Below, piece by piece: positions 1 through 6,683 of a DNA stretch of 7,236 nucleotides (position 1 is its first letter; each line of letters starts with the position of its first letter). The position numbers and the translations under genes are program-made. The notes under the pieces are model-generated. The model did not search any database, was not told the DNA's origin, and was given only the letters and a program-made list of their open reading frames with translations. The stretch comes from Acidobacteriota bacterium (GTDB taxonomy: Bacteria > Acidobacteriota > Thermoanaerobaculia > Multivoradales > JAHEKO01): positions 1 to 7,236 of the forward strand of contig SBFI01000034.1 of the NCBI GenBank assembly GCA_006227875.1, read 5' to 3'.

Positions 1-459
1 ATTCTCGATCTGGCCAAGGGCTACCGCGCGGCCTGCAACGAACAGCTGGTCGTCACCAGCCTCACCCGGCCCAGAAACCGCCAGCCGCGAAACGCAGCCC
101 GAAAATCGGTCCATCCGGCCGGAATGGCGATGGATCTCAGACGCACCTGGAGCCGGTCCTGCCGAGGCTGGCTCGAGGGCACCCTGCTGACCCTGGAAAG
201 CGTCGGCATTCTCGACGCCACCCTGGAGCGGAATCCGATCCACTACCACGTGGCCGTCTACCCCTGGAAGTACCGAGAAACCGGGGACGAGTACCTGATC
301 AACGGTCAACCGAGCCTCTATCTGGTCAACCGGGGCGACACCCTGTCGAAGATTGCCAGACGCACCTCGACCAGTATCGAAGAGGTCAAACAGGTCAATG
401 GCCTGAGCTCGAGCCGCATCTACGCCGGCCAGGTTCTCAGGCTCCCCTCGGCCCAGTAG
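1..459 (+). CDS. DUF5715/M15-like LAS metallopeptidase with C-terminal LysM domain (5' end cut off)
   Basis: Frame 1 is open from the first base to the TAG at 457-459, giving 152 residues of a protein whose start lies left of the window. The first part reads LVVTSLTRP, then KSVHPAGMAMDL, with His38 and Asp45 in the spacing HxxxxxxD. It continues to NPIHYHVAVYP, with His81 and His83 as an HxH. These are the zinc-ligand motifs of LAS enzymes (M15 D-Ala-D-Ala carboxypeptidases, MepA-like endopeptidases), and the overall wording resembles the DUF5715 family as I remember it. Residues about 107-149 form a LysM domain (YLVNRGDTLSKIA ... VNGLSSSRIYAGQVLRLP), which binds N-acetylglucosamine polymers such as peptidoglycan. 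The expected role is therefore a wall-bound peptidoglycan peptidase in the periplasm; substrate and bond are inferred. An internal ATG at 124 falls inside the zinc motif and is not a credible start. The gene converges on the A2M gene. Confidence 0.85.
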   Translation: MLDLAKGYRAACNEQLVVTSLTRPRNRQPRNAARKSVHPAGMAMDLRRTWSRSCRGWLEGTLLTLESVGILDATLERNPIHYHVAVYPWKYRETGDEYLINGQPSLYLVNRGDTLSKIARRTSTSIEEVKQVNGLSSSRIYAGQVLRLPSAQ

Positions 460-471
460 CCAACCGAACAG

Positions 472-3400
472 CTAATCGATCTCCACCACGGCACCGGCCG
501 AGTAGGCGGTGAACTCGGGGGCGTACATCGATTGTAGTGTCGCCGGGGCCACCCTGAAGGTGCCGGCCATATTGGCGCGCAGCCGGTACTTGAACGTGTA
601 CTCGCCGACGGGCAACCATTCGAAGAAGAAGTTTGTACCGCTGTCGCGGATCTCCTCGTACCAGCCGATTCCCAGGTCCCACTTGTAGCTCGATGTGGTC
701 GACTCGGGCTCGAAGCCGGCGCCCCGCGGGTCGCGCAGGTGGATGTACTCGGCGGCATGTTTAGTGCGGAGTGACAGGTGCACCTCGACCTGGTCGCCCG
801 GGGCCAGAGCCGCACCCTCCTCCAGGGGCTGGAGAATCCACTCGTCACCCGAGCCGACACGTCTGAAGTAGCGCCGGGTAACCGAAAAGAAATCGCCCCG
901 GGCCTCCGCCGGCAGCTCCTCGGTCGAGAAGTGCCAGGTGGCCGAGGCAAACATAAAGCCCTTGGTCTCCTTCTCCACCACGATGGTGGACATCGTCTGC
1001 GGGTCGATCTCGCCACCGGTGACTACGATCTGGTTCTTCTTCCCGGTGTACTCGTCGGGCTCGAAGACAAAGGTCCGGGTATCGGGACCGACGACCACCG
1101 TGGCCTCCTCACGCACCCCCAGCGCCCCCTCGCGCTCGAGATAGTGAATCAGGGCGTAGATCACCTCGGCCGTAGCCCGGGTGGACTTCCAGTGGTTGAG
1201 CTTCTTGTTGAGCAGCAGCCACTGCACCAGCCCATGGCGGCGGGCGTCGTCCGGCTCGAGCTCGGTCAGGGTGCGCAGGGCAAAGGAGTGGGTCTCGATG
1301 GTGTCGTTGTACCAGAGCCAGGACCGGTCCTCGGGAGCCCAGAAGGTGCCCTCGTCCTGGGTCGTCTTGGCCGAGTCCATGATGCTGTCGAACACCAGGA
1401 CCGCATCGTCCGAACGGCCGCTCCGCTCCAGGGTCAGGGCGAGCTGGGCCTTCGACAGCGGCGAATGCTCTCGCCAGTGCCGGAACGAAAAGTCGAGCAT
1501 CTGTTTGCGCTCCGCGCCGGTGAAGACACCGCCGGTCCAGCTGTCGTCGGGATAGCTCGACAGCACATAGTTGAGAAAGGTCACCATCTCCCAGCAGCAG
1601 TCCCGCGCCATCATCTTGCGCACCATCTCGTCCAGATAGTGCCGGTGCATATAGCTCCAGGCCTCGACCACGACCTGCCGCGGCACCTCGACGCCGAATT
1701 CCAGCGCCCGGGAGAAGCCCTGGAGGATGTAAAGCGTCATGTAGGGCGAGGGCGGGCCACCCGGCCACCAGGGGAAGCCGCCGAGCGAGGTCTGGGCCTT
1801 CTCCAGCTTGGCCAGCGACGAGCTCCGCTCCGCCCGGGCGACCCGCGGGTCCAGCACCTTGATCAGATCCGCGGCCGGCTCCCGTCCCCCTTTGGCCGAG
1901 ATCAGCCAGGGGGTCTCTTCCAACGCCATCTTGCGGTTTGGATCGACCGCATCCCAGGTCTCGTAGCGGGTCTCCCGGGCCGAGAACTCCTTGGCCATCC
2001 GCGCCACCGCCGGATACTCGTCGTAGAGAGCCGAGACGATGCCGGTCGAAAGGAAGCGGTTGAGCACCTGCTCGGTGCACTCGTAGGGGTAGTCGACGAG
2101 ATAGGGCAGGGCGTGCAGCACGCTGTAGAAGAGCTGGGCATCGAGGGTGACCACCAGCTGCTCGTTGACCAGGGTCGGATCGTCGCCGGCGGCCAGGTCG
2201 GCAAAGTGAAGCTCGCGGCGATCGTCGTCCCTCAGTGTCACGAACCGCGATTGACTCAGGTGCATCCGACCCGGCAGCAACGGCAGCGGCCGCAGCTCGC
2301 CGTCGCTCAGATCCCCGGCCCGCGCCACCACCTTGAACGCCACCGTCCCCACCCGCGCCGGGACCTCCACCGGGAAGGTCAGGTTGGCACCGCCACCCGC
2401 CTCGACGGCAAAGGCGACACTCACAGTCTCGGTCTCGGTCAGTCCAAACTCGTCGAGCAAGCCCTCCTCGGTCTCCGGATCGAAGATCTCGAAGTCGAGG
2501 TGACCACTGAAGTCCTCCTCACCGGCGTTGTTGACCACCACCTTGATCGCCGCTCGATCGCCCTCACGCAGGAAGCGCGGCAGGTAGGGCCGCACCATCA
2601 GGTCCTTGACCGAGCGGGTGGTCTTTGTGAGTGAGCCGCCGCGCAGATCTCGAGTGACCGCGTGGACCCAGACATTCCACTCGGTGACCGAGTCGGGTAC
2701 GGTGAACTCGAAGGTCGCCGTGCCCTCCTCGTCGACCAGCAGATGGGGCTCCCAGAACGCGGTCTCGGAAAAGTCGGTGCGGAGCTCGGCACCCGACTCG
2801 GCCAGGGTATCGGCCTCTGACGAGGCTTCGTTCGCCTGGTCGAATTCCGTGTCCTCCCCTTCTGCCAGCGCGTCGGCCACCACCATCTCCTCCGCGTCTC
2901 GCTGCGGAGGGGCCGGCACCGCCATTCTCATTTCTGCCACCACCCCTCCCTTGGCCATATAGCGGCCGCGGCCCATGCCGCCGATGCCGTAACCGCTGTA
3001 GAACTCGAGCCGGTCGCCGTGGAGCACCAGATAGCCGGGTCGTGAGCCAAAGCTCCCCTGTTGCCAGATCTCGCCACCCGACCCCAGACTGGTCTGCACC
3101 CACCCGTGCCCCATCCAAGAGGGGTAGAGCGACAGCGGGCTCATGGGGTTGTGCGGAGCAAACAGATCGAGGCTGCGGTCGTACATGTAGGCCAGTAGCT
3201 CGGCGGCACCGGTCTCGAGTGCCGCTTCGTCGGCGGCGGAGACCTTGACCCGCCAGGTCTCCCGTGACCCGGGCCGCAGGCGGTCGCGAAAGCTCGAGAA
3301 CTCGAGGCGTAGCTCGCGGTCGTCCCAGGGGACAAAAACTGTGCCGGTCAGGCTCATCAACTGGTGATCCCGCACGCCGGTGAGCCGTACCCCAAAGCCA

Positions 3401-6400
3401 CCACGCTGCTCTCTGCCGATGGGAATTTCGATGAGGTGGGTCCCCTGGTCGGAGTCGAGCCGCCGGCTCTCGACGCGCTGACCCCCACGATAGATCTCCA
3501 GCAACAGGTCCTGGCCGGAAAGACCCGACTGCACCAACAACCGGGCGGACTCACCCACCGGAACCGAGGACCGCTCCACCATGAGAAGAGCCGGCAACGC
3601 CAGAGGCGCTTGTCCCTCCTTGGCGACCACGATCTCCTTTGTGGTCTCGAACCGGGCCCCGAAGTCGTCGACCGTCGAGTAGTGCAACCGGTAAACGCCG
3701 GCTTCGAGCTCGGGAAGAAGGATCTTGGTCCGGCCCTCCTCGTCGTGCACGAGGCTCCCACGCAGCACCTCATTCCCGTCCTGCCACAGGCGAACCACCT
3801 GCTCGGCCGAGACGTCGGTCTCCCACCGTGGCCGCAGAAGGTCCCCCGGGGTGGCATAGCGCTCTCCCTTCCCGGATCGGGTCGGGATCGGCTGCTCCGC
3901 CGGCAACAGGGCCTCCCCCGGCTGCTCGAGGCTGGTCAGACGCCAGGAGGCCTCACCCGCTCGGGGCACCCCATCCAAATCGGTGCGTACCGCTTCGAGC
4001 TCGATGTTCTCGCCCGCACCAAAGAAGGTGGTCTCACCCTCCACCGTCGTTTCGACGGCCACAAAGCCGAGTCGGAAGGCTCTGGAGGCGGTACGCGTCT
4101 CGCCCCCTTCATCGGTGACGTCGGTATGGAGGCGAAAGCGGTAGGTCACCCCCTCGCTCGCCTCGCGCTCGTCGGCGGCGGGGACAAAGCTCAACTCGAA
4201 CTTGCCATCGGCATCGAGCGTTGTCGTGCCGGCGGCGACGATCTCGCTCTCGACCGTCGGGCTCCCATACCACCAGTACCACCAGCGGGGATAGACCGGC
4301 TCCCGCTCCACCCGCCAAGCCACACTGCCGGTTACCACCGGCAGCCCGAAGTAGTAACGCACCTCGCCCGAGAGGATCGCCTCCCGGTTGAGGCGCAGAA
4401 CGCCTTCCGGCTCACTGACGGTCACTTCGAAGGTGGGTCGCTTGTACTCCTCGATCTGCACCGCCATCTGCCCGCCGATCGAGGTGCGAATCCACCAGCC
4501 ACCGAGAATTCTGCCGGTCGGGATCTCGAACTCGCCCGAGGCCGAGCCGAAATCGTTGCTGGTTACCGCGCGAGACTCGACCACCTGCCAGTTGGGATCC
4601 ATCAACTCCACGGTCAGAGCTTGCTTGGGCAGGGTGCGAAAGGTGCTCTTCTCACCCCCACCGCGATAGGCCACCACCTTCCAGTGGATCGTCTGCTGTG
4701 GGCGGTAGACGCTGCGGTCGGTGTAGACGAGGGCTGCGGTCTGCTGGCTTGGCTGACCCCGGCGGTGAAACCGCTGATAGCTGAGATCGACAGCCGTGTC
4801 CTCGCCCCTCTCGGCAAGAACGAAGTAGCTATAGCGATCCGACTCGCGAGTAGCGAACTCTACCCGGCCATCCGCTCCGCTCAGATGGGTTTCCACCCGT
4901 TGGTGGCCCTTGCGGTAGTCGAAGCGGTAGAGCGACACCCGGACCCGCTCCAGAGGCTTGCCTGTCTCGCCGGAGCGCACCGTCGTCTCGAGCATCGAGT
5001 CGAGCTGGCGGGTCAGCAAGACAAGATCGGTGACGATCAGGTTGACCGCCGCCTCACGGTTTACCGTTTGGCGAAAATCGCGTCGCGCCGAAGCCACCAC
5101 GACAAACAGACCCGGCTTCTCCATCGTTGGTGTCACGAAGGTGCGATGAAACCGGTAGTCGGGGGTTGACGGCAGCTCGACGCTCCACTCGGCATCCGGC
5201 AGCCGGCTGTTGATGATCTCGGGCACCTCCCGGTAGCCCGGCAGGGCGTTGTAGTCCTCGCTGCTTTCGATCTGCTCGACCAGGTCGAGACGGTAGGCTC
5301 GGAAGTAGAGCGTTTCCAAATTCTTGTGCGTGATCTGGATCGATCGCCTCGTCGGTCCGTCGTTGGCCATCGACTGGAGCGAATAGCCGGGCGCCTCGAT
5401 GCCGGCGACGATGGCGCGGCAGTGATCGCCACCGATAGAGCCCGGGTGGGCCTCTTCGCCCGCCAGAGCTATCTCCCGCGCCCGCACCTGACTGTCCGGC
5501 GAGTCATCCGCCTGGACGAGCTCGGCGAGGGTCGCTTGCCCCACCGACCACCAGGGATAACGACGACCGAGGGCATCGAGCCGCTGTTGCAGCCCGGCGC
5601 GGATCGCTGCGCGATCGTCGGCCCGGCTGTACGAGGCGTGGAGACGGCTCAGACGCTCCCGACCCGCCTCGAAGGCCGCCTCGGGGCGCTCATTATCTTG
5701 GTGCCAGTTCTCCAAATCGTCCAGCAGAGCACCTATCTTGACCAATGGATGAACGGCGGGATCGTCCAGCTCGATCTGCGCCGAGCCGACAGGGTCACCT
5801 GCGATGAGACTTCCGAGATCCAGACGATAGAGCTGGTTGGATTGACGTGGCCGCCACAGGCTGGTGTCGCTCAACAGCTCCACCCAAAGGTAGGTGACGC
5901 TGTCGCGCAGCGTGCCGCGGATGCGGGCTGGGTAGTTGTTCTGTTCGAGATATTCGCCCAGCACTCCGAGGGACTCGCTCCCCCACACATCACGCCGGCG
6001 CCAGACCTCGAGGTAGGCCTTGTGCGCCTCCTCGACGATCTGTTGCTTGGTCCAGCTCTTCAAATCGATCTCGTCGCCGGTGTCGAACCGCTCCCGCTGT
6101 TCGATCTCCCACGAGTAGATCTGGATGTAGGAGACCAGCGACTGCGCATAGAACAGTTCGAGGATGGCCCGATAGAGCGGGGTTTCGGGCCACGGCTCCG
6201 AGCGCAGGAAACGGACCGCCGTCTCGTAGCCGTGGAGAGCGGTGCGCAGCTGCACCTCCTTGATGATGGCCCGGGTCCAGTTCTCCTCGTCACCGCTCTG
6301 CCGGGAGGCCTCGCGGATCTCGGCCGCCAGCTCCGAGGCCGCCTCGAACTTGTCCTCCGAAATAAGCCGATCGACCTCTTTCCACCTATCGTTCATGGTC

Positions 6401-6516
6401 TCGAGACTCTCCGTGTTGTCTCCACCGGATCCGGTGGGGATATCCCCTGTGTTGCCCCCCTGCCCCCCCTGGGGTCCGGCAATCAGCGCCTCACCGCTCG
6501 ACTCCGAACAGGCCAA
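472..6516 (-). CDS. Large bacterial alpha-2-macroglobulin family protein (protease trap, thioester type)
   Basis: This 2014-codon reading frame ends at TAG (472-474). Approximate residue positions, counted from the TTG at 6516, are as follows. 1-40 is a Gly/Ser/Asn-rich linker. 40-300 is a charged helical region. 595-695 is the MG2/A2M_N domain with YTDRSVYRP at 598-606 and EEYKRPTFEV around 690. MG3 and further macroglobulin domains follow. 979-1130 is the bait-region domain. 1187-1247 is an acidic low-complexity segment. 1249-1350 is the A2M core domain (FSETAFWEP, TEWNVWVHAVTRD). The thioester domain has C1480-T-E-Q1483 and GGFPWWPGG at 1579-1587. 1875-2014 is a C-terminal MG10-like domain. 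Bacterial A2Ms (E. coli YfhM is the model) are periplasmic lipoproteins. An invading protease cuts the bait, the Cys-Gln thioester becomes exposed, and the protease is trapped covalently. The intact CxEQ argues that this one is active. It is longer than YfhM (about 1650 residues) because of the N-terminal helical part and the C-terminal domain. The TTG start lacks a ribosome-binding site and is probably not the native start; see the displaced signal peptide at 6515-6572. No pbpC lies beside it in the window. Confidence 0.95.
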   Translation of the reverse strand: MACSESSGEALIAGPQGGQGGNTGDIPTGSGGDNTESLETMNDRWKEVDRLISEDKFEAASELAAEIREASRQSGDEENWTRAIIKEVQLRTALHGYETAVRFLRSEPWPETPLYRAILELFYAQSLVSYIQIYSWEIEQRERFDTGDEIDLKSWTKQQIVEEAHKAYLEVWRRRDVWGSESLGVLGEYLEQNNYPARIRGTLRDSVTYLWVELLSDTSLWRPRQSNQLYRLDLGSLIAGDPVGSAQIELDDPAVHPLVKIGALLDDLENWHQDNERPEAAFEAGRERLSRLHASYSRADDRAAIRAGLQQRLDALGRRYPWWSVGQATLAELVQADDSPDSQVRAREIALAGEEAHPGSIGGDHCRAIVAGIEAPGYSLQSMANDGPTRRSIQITHKNLETLYFRAYRLDLVEQIESSEDYNALPGYREVPEIINSRLPDAEWSVELPSTPDYRFHRTFVTPTMEKPGLFVVVASARRDFRQTVNREAAVNLIVTDLVLLTRQLDSMLETTVRSGETGKPLERVRVSLYRFDYRKGHQRVETHLSGADGRVEFATRESDRYSYFVLAERGEDTAVDLSYQRFHRRGQPSQQTAALVYTDRSVYRPQQTIHWKVVAYRGGGEKSTFRTLPKQALTVELMDPNWQVVESRAVTSNDFGSASGEFEIPTGRILGGWWIRTSIGGQMAVQIEEYKRPTFEVTVSEPEGVLRLNREAILSGEVRYYFGLPVVTGSVAWRVEREPVYPRWWYWWYGSPTVESEIVAAGTTTLDADGKFELSFVPAADEREASEGVTYRFRLHTDVTDEGGETRTASRAFRLGFVAVETTVEGETTFFGAGENIELEAVRTDLDGVPRAGEASWRLTSLEQPGEALLPAEQPIPTRSGKGERYATPGDLLRPRWETDVSAEQVVRLWQDGNEVLRGSLVHDEEGRTKILLPELEAGVYRLHYSTVDDFGARFETTKEIVVAKEGQAPLALPALLMVERSSVPVGESARLLVQSGLSGQDLLLEIYRGGQRVESRRLDSDQGTHLIEIPIGREQRGGFGVRLTGVRDHQLMSLTGTVFVPWDDRELRLEFSSFRDRLRPGSRETWRVKVSAADEAALETGAAELLAYMYDRSLDLFAPHNPMSPLSLYPSWMGHGWVQTSLGSGGEIWQQGSFGSRPGYLVLHGDRLEFYSGYGIGGMGRGRYMAKGGVVAEMRMAVPAPPQRDAEEMVVADALAEGEDTEFDQANEASSEADTLAESGAELRTDFSETAFWEPHLLVDEEGTATFEFTVPDSVTEWNVWVHAVTRDLRGGSLTKTTRSVKDLMVRPYLPRFLREGDRAAIKVVVNNAGEEDFSGHLDFEIFDPETEEGLLDEFGLTETETVSVAFAVEAGGGANLTFPVEVPARVGTVAFKVVARAGDLSDGELRPLPLLPGRMHLSQSRFVTLRDDDRRELHFADLAAGDDPTLVNEQLVVTLDAQLFYSVLHALPYLVDYPYECTEQVLNRFLSTGIVSALYDEYPAVARMAKEFSARETRYETWDAVDPNRKMALEETPWLISAKGGREPAADLIKVLDPRVARAERSSSLAKLEKAQTSLGGFPWWPGGPPSPYMTLYILQGFSRALEFGVEVPRQVVVEAWSYMHRHYLDEMVRKMMARDCCWEMVTFLNYVLSSYPDDSWTGGVFTGAERKQMLDFSFRHWREHSPLSKAQLALTLERSGRSDDAVLVFDSIMDSAKTTQDEGTFWAPEDRSWLWYNDTIETHSFALRTLTELEPDDARRHGLVQWLLLNKKLNHWKSTRATAEVIYALIHYLEREGALGVREEATVVVGPDTRTFVFEPDEYTGKKNQIVVTGGEIDPQTMSTIVVEKETKGFMFASATWHFSTEELPAEARGDFFSVTRRYFRRVGSGDEWILQPLEEGAALAPGDQVEVHLSLRTKHAAEYIHLRDPRGAGFEPESTTSSYKWDLGIGWYEEIRDSGTNFFFEWLPVGEYTFKYRLRANMAGTFRVAPATLQSMYAPEFTAYSAGAVVEID
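2068..2079 (-). other. Thioester motif Cys-Thr-Glu-Gln of the A2M protein
   Basis: Codons for C1480, T1481, E1482 and Q1483 lie in the context YPYECTEQVLNRF. In thioester-containing A2M and complement proteins the Cys side chain and the Gln side chain three residues later form an internal thioester (GCGEQ in animals, CxEQ in bacterial members). Both reactive residues are present, so covalent capture of proteases is expected. Confidence 0.9.
2779..2958 (-). other. Probable bait segment of the A2M protein (acidic low complexity)
   Basis: Residues about 1187-1246 sit between the bait-region domain and the A2M core domain. They follow a Gly-rich stretch (GYGIGGMGRGRYM). The segment begins with a Met/Ala/Pro-rich part (AEMRMAVPAPPQR). 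It then runs from D1207 to L1245 with 14 Asp/Glu and no Lys or Arg. Flexible, poorly conserved segments at this place in the fold are the protease-cleavable bait. The exact boundaries are inferred. Confidence 0.6.
6455..6469. repeat. Two poly-C tracts (6 and 7 C, split by TG) early in the A2M gene
   Basis: The plus strand has C6 at 6455-6460 and C7 at 6463-6469. On the coding strand these are G-runs encoding the Gly/Gln linker GPQGGQGG, just after the presumed lipid-anchored Cys. Homopolymers of this length can slip in replication. They are in frame with the A2M body here. Confidence 0.8.
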
Positions 6517-6572
6517 AAAGCCAGCAACAGGGCAATGGCAACGGCTTCCAATCGACGATGCGAGCTTCTCAC
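6515..6572 (-). other. Out-of-frame lipoprotein signal peptide of the A2M gene (apparent 1-base frameshift)
   Basis: A GTG at 6570-6572, seven bases after a GGAGG, opens (V/M)RSSHRRLEAVAIALLLAF: a basic n-region, then a hydrophobic core. In this frame it continues WPVRSRAVRR and stops at TGA 6483-6485. The A2M body lies one frame away and, across the same place, reads FLACSESSGEAL. Reading one extra T in the T5 run (plus-strand A5, 6515-6519) gives ALLLAFLACSESS, a signal peptide with a lipobox-like A-F-L-A-C and the Cys at residue 22. The joined product would be 2033 residues. The indel must lie upstream of the TGA, so the downstream poly-C tracts cannot be its site. Signal peptide and start are strongly supported; the cause of the frame break is unknown. 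Confidence 0.8.
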
Positions 6573-6576
6573 TGGA

Positions 6577-6585
6577 CCACCTCCC
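6577..6585 (-). promoter_or_regulatory. Ribosome-binding site for the GTG start of the A2M gene
   Basis: The coding strand reads AAAGGGAGGTGGTCCA and then GTG. The GGAGG core (6580-6584) is seven bases from the start codon, a near-ideal arrangement. It decides in favour of GTG 6572 over TTG 6516, which has no purine-rich stretch at the right distance. Confidence 0.75.
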
Positions 6586-6637
6586 TTTGCAGTTTAGACC
6601 GGCTTTGAAGCAACTGGTTCCCCGGTCAGGGCTGCTC

Positions 6638-6656
6638 TACCGATTTGGCCTCGGTA
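6638..6656. repeat. Inverted repeat TACCGA-N7-TCGGTA, possible operator
   Basis: Perfect 6-bp arms at 6638-6643 and 6651-6656 are separated by TTTGGCC. The right arm overlaps the candidate -10 TAAAAT at 6655-6660. A regulator bound here could block transcription of the plus-strand gene. The arms are short and could be chance. Confidence 0.35.
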
Positions 6657-6660
6657 AAAT
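6655..6660 (+). promoter_or_regulatory. Candidate -10 box TAAAAT for the Cys/His-rich protein gene
   Basis: It matches TATAAT at five of six positions and lies 23 bases before the ATG at 6684, leaving a short leader that contains the ribosome-binding site. No good -35 hexamer is seen 16-18 bases upstream, so the call rests on the -10 alone. Confidence 0.25.
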
Positions 6661-6671
6661 GCTCCCTACAA

Positions 6672-6677
6672 GAGGAG
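6672..6677 (+). promoter_or_regulatory. Ribosome-binding site GAGGAG
   Basis: GAGGAG is six bases upstream of the ATG at 6684. It fixes the start of the secreted Cys/His-rich protein. Confidence 0.75.
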
Positions 6678-6683
6678 ACGTCT

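Larger units (their letters stand above)
6573..6683. promoter_or_regulatory. Divergent intergenic region between the A2M gene and the Cys/His-rich protein gene
   Basis: 111 bp separate the GTG of the A2M gene (minus strand) from the ATG at 6684 (plus strand), so promoters for both must lie here or overlap the genes. It holds two good ribosome-binding sites and an inverted repeat. I find no convincing sigma-70 pair in either direction. TAAAAT (6655-6660) is a possible plus-strand -10 without a clear -35. Confidence 0.5.

Noticed and set aside
124..459. ATG at 124 as the start of a short LysM protein
   Set aside because: The frame is open upstream to base 1 and the zinc motif spans this ATG, so it is an internal Met of a truncated gene.
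490..509. CACCG...CGGTG hairpin just past the LysM gene as a terminator
   Set aside because: It lies inside the A2M coding sequence, is short, and is not followed by a T-run.
778..2634. 618-codon open frame on the plus strand, antisense to the A2M gene
   Set aside because: It is a shadow of the GC-rich A2M codons. Its translation is rich in His/Arg/Pro/Gly/Leu with no recognisable domain, and the opposite strand has clear A2M motifs throughout.
3364..5169. 601-codon open frame on the plus strand
   Set aside because: Antisense shadow of the A2M domains. No signal, motif or ribosome-binding site supports it.
5326..6597. 423-codon open frame on the plus strand running into the intergenic region
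   Set aside because: It is antisense to the N-terminal A2M region and composition-driven. It also covers the strong minus-strand ribosome-binding site and signal peptide.
6598..6626. ACCGG...CCGGT inverted repeat in the divergent region
   Set aside because: The arms are only five GC-rich bases with a 19-base gap, which is expected by chance in this composition.
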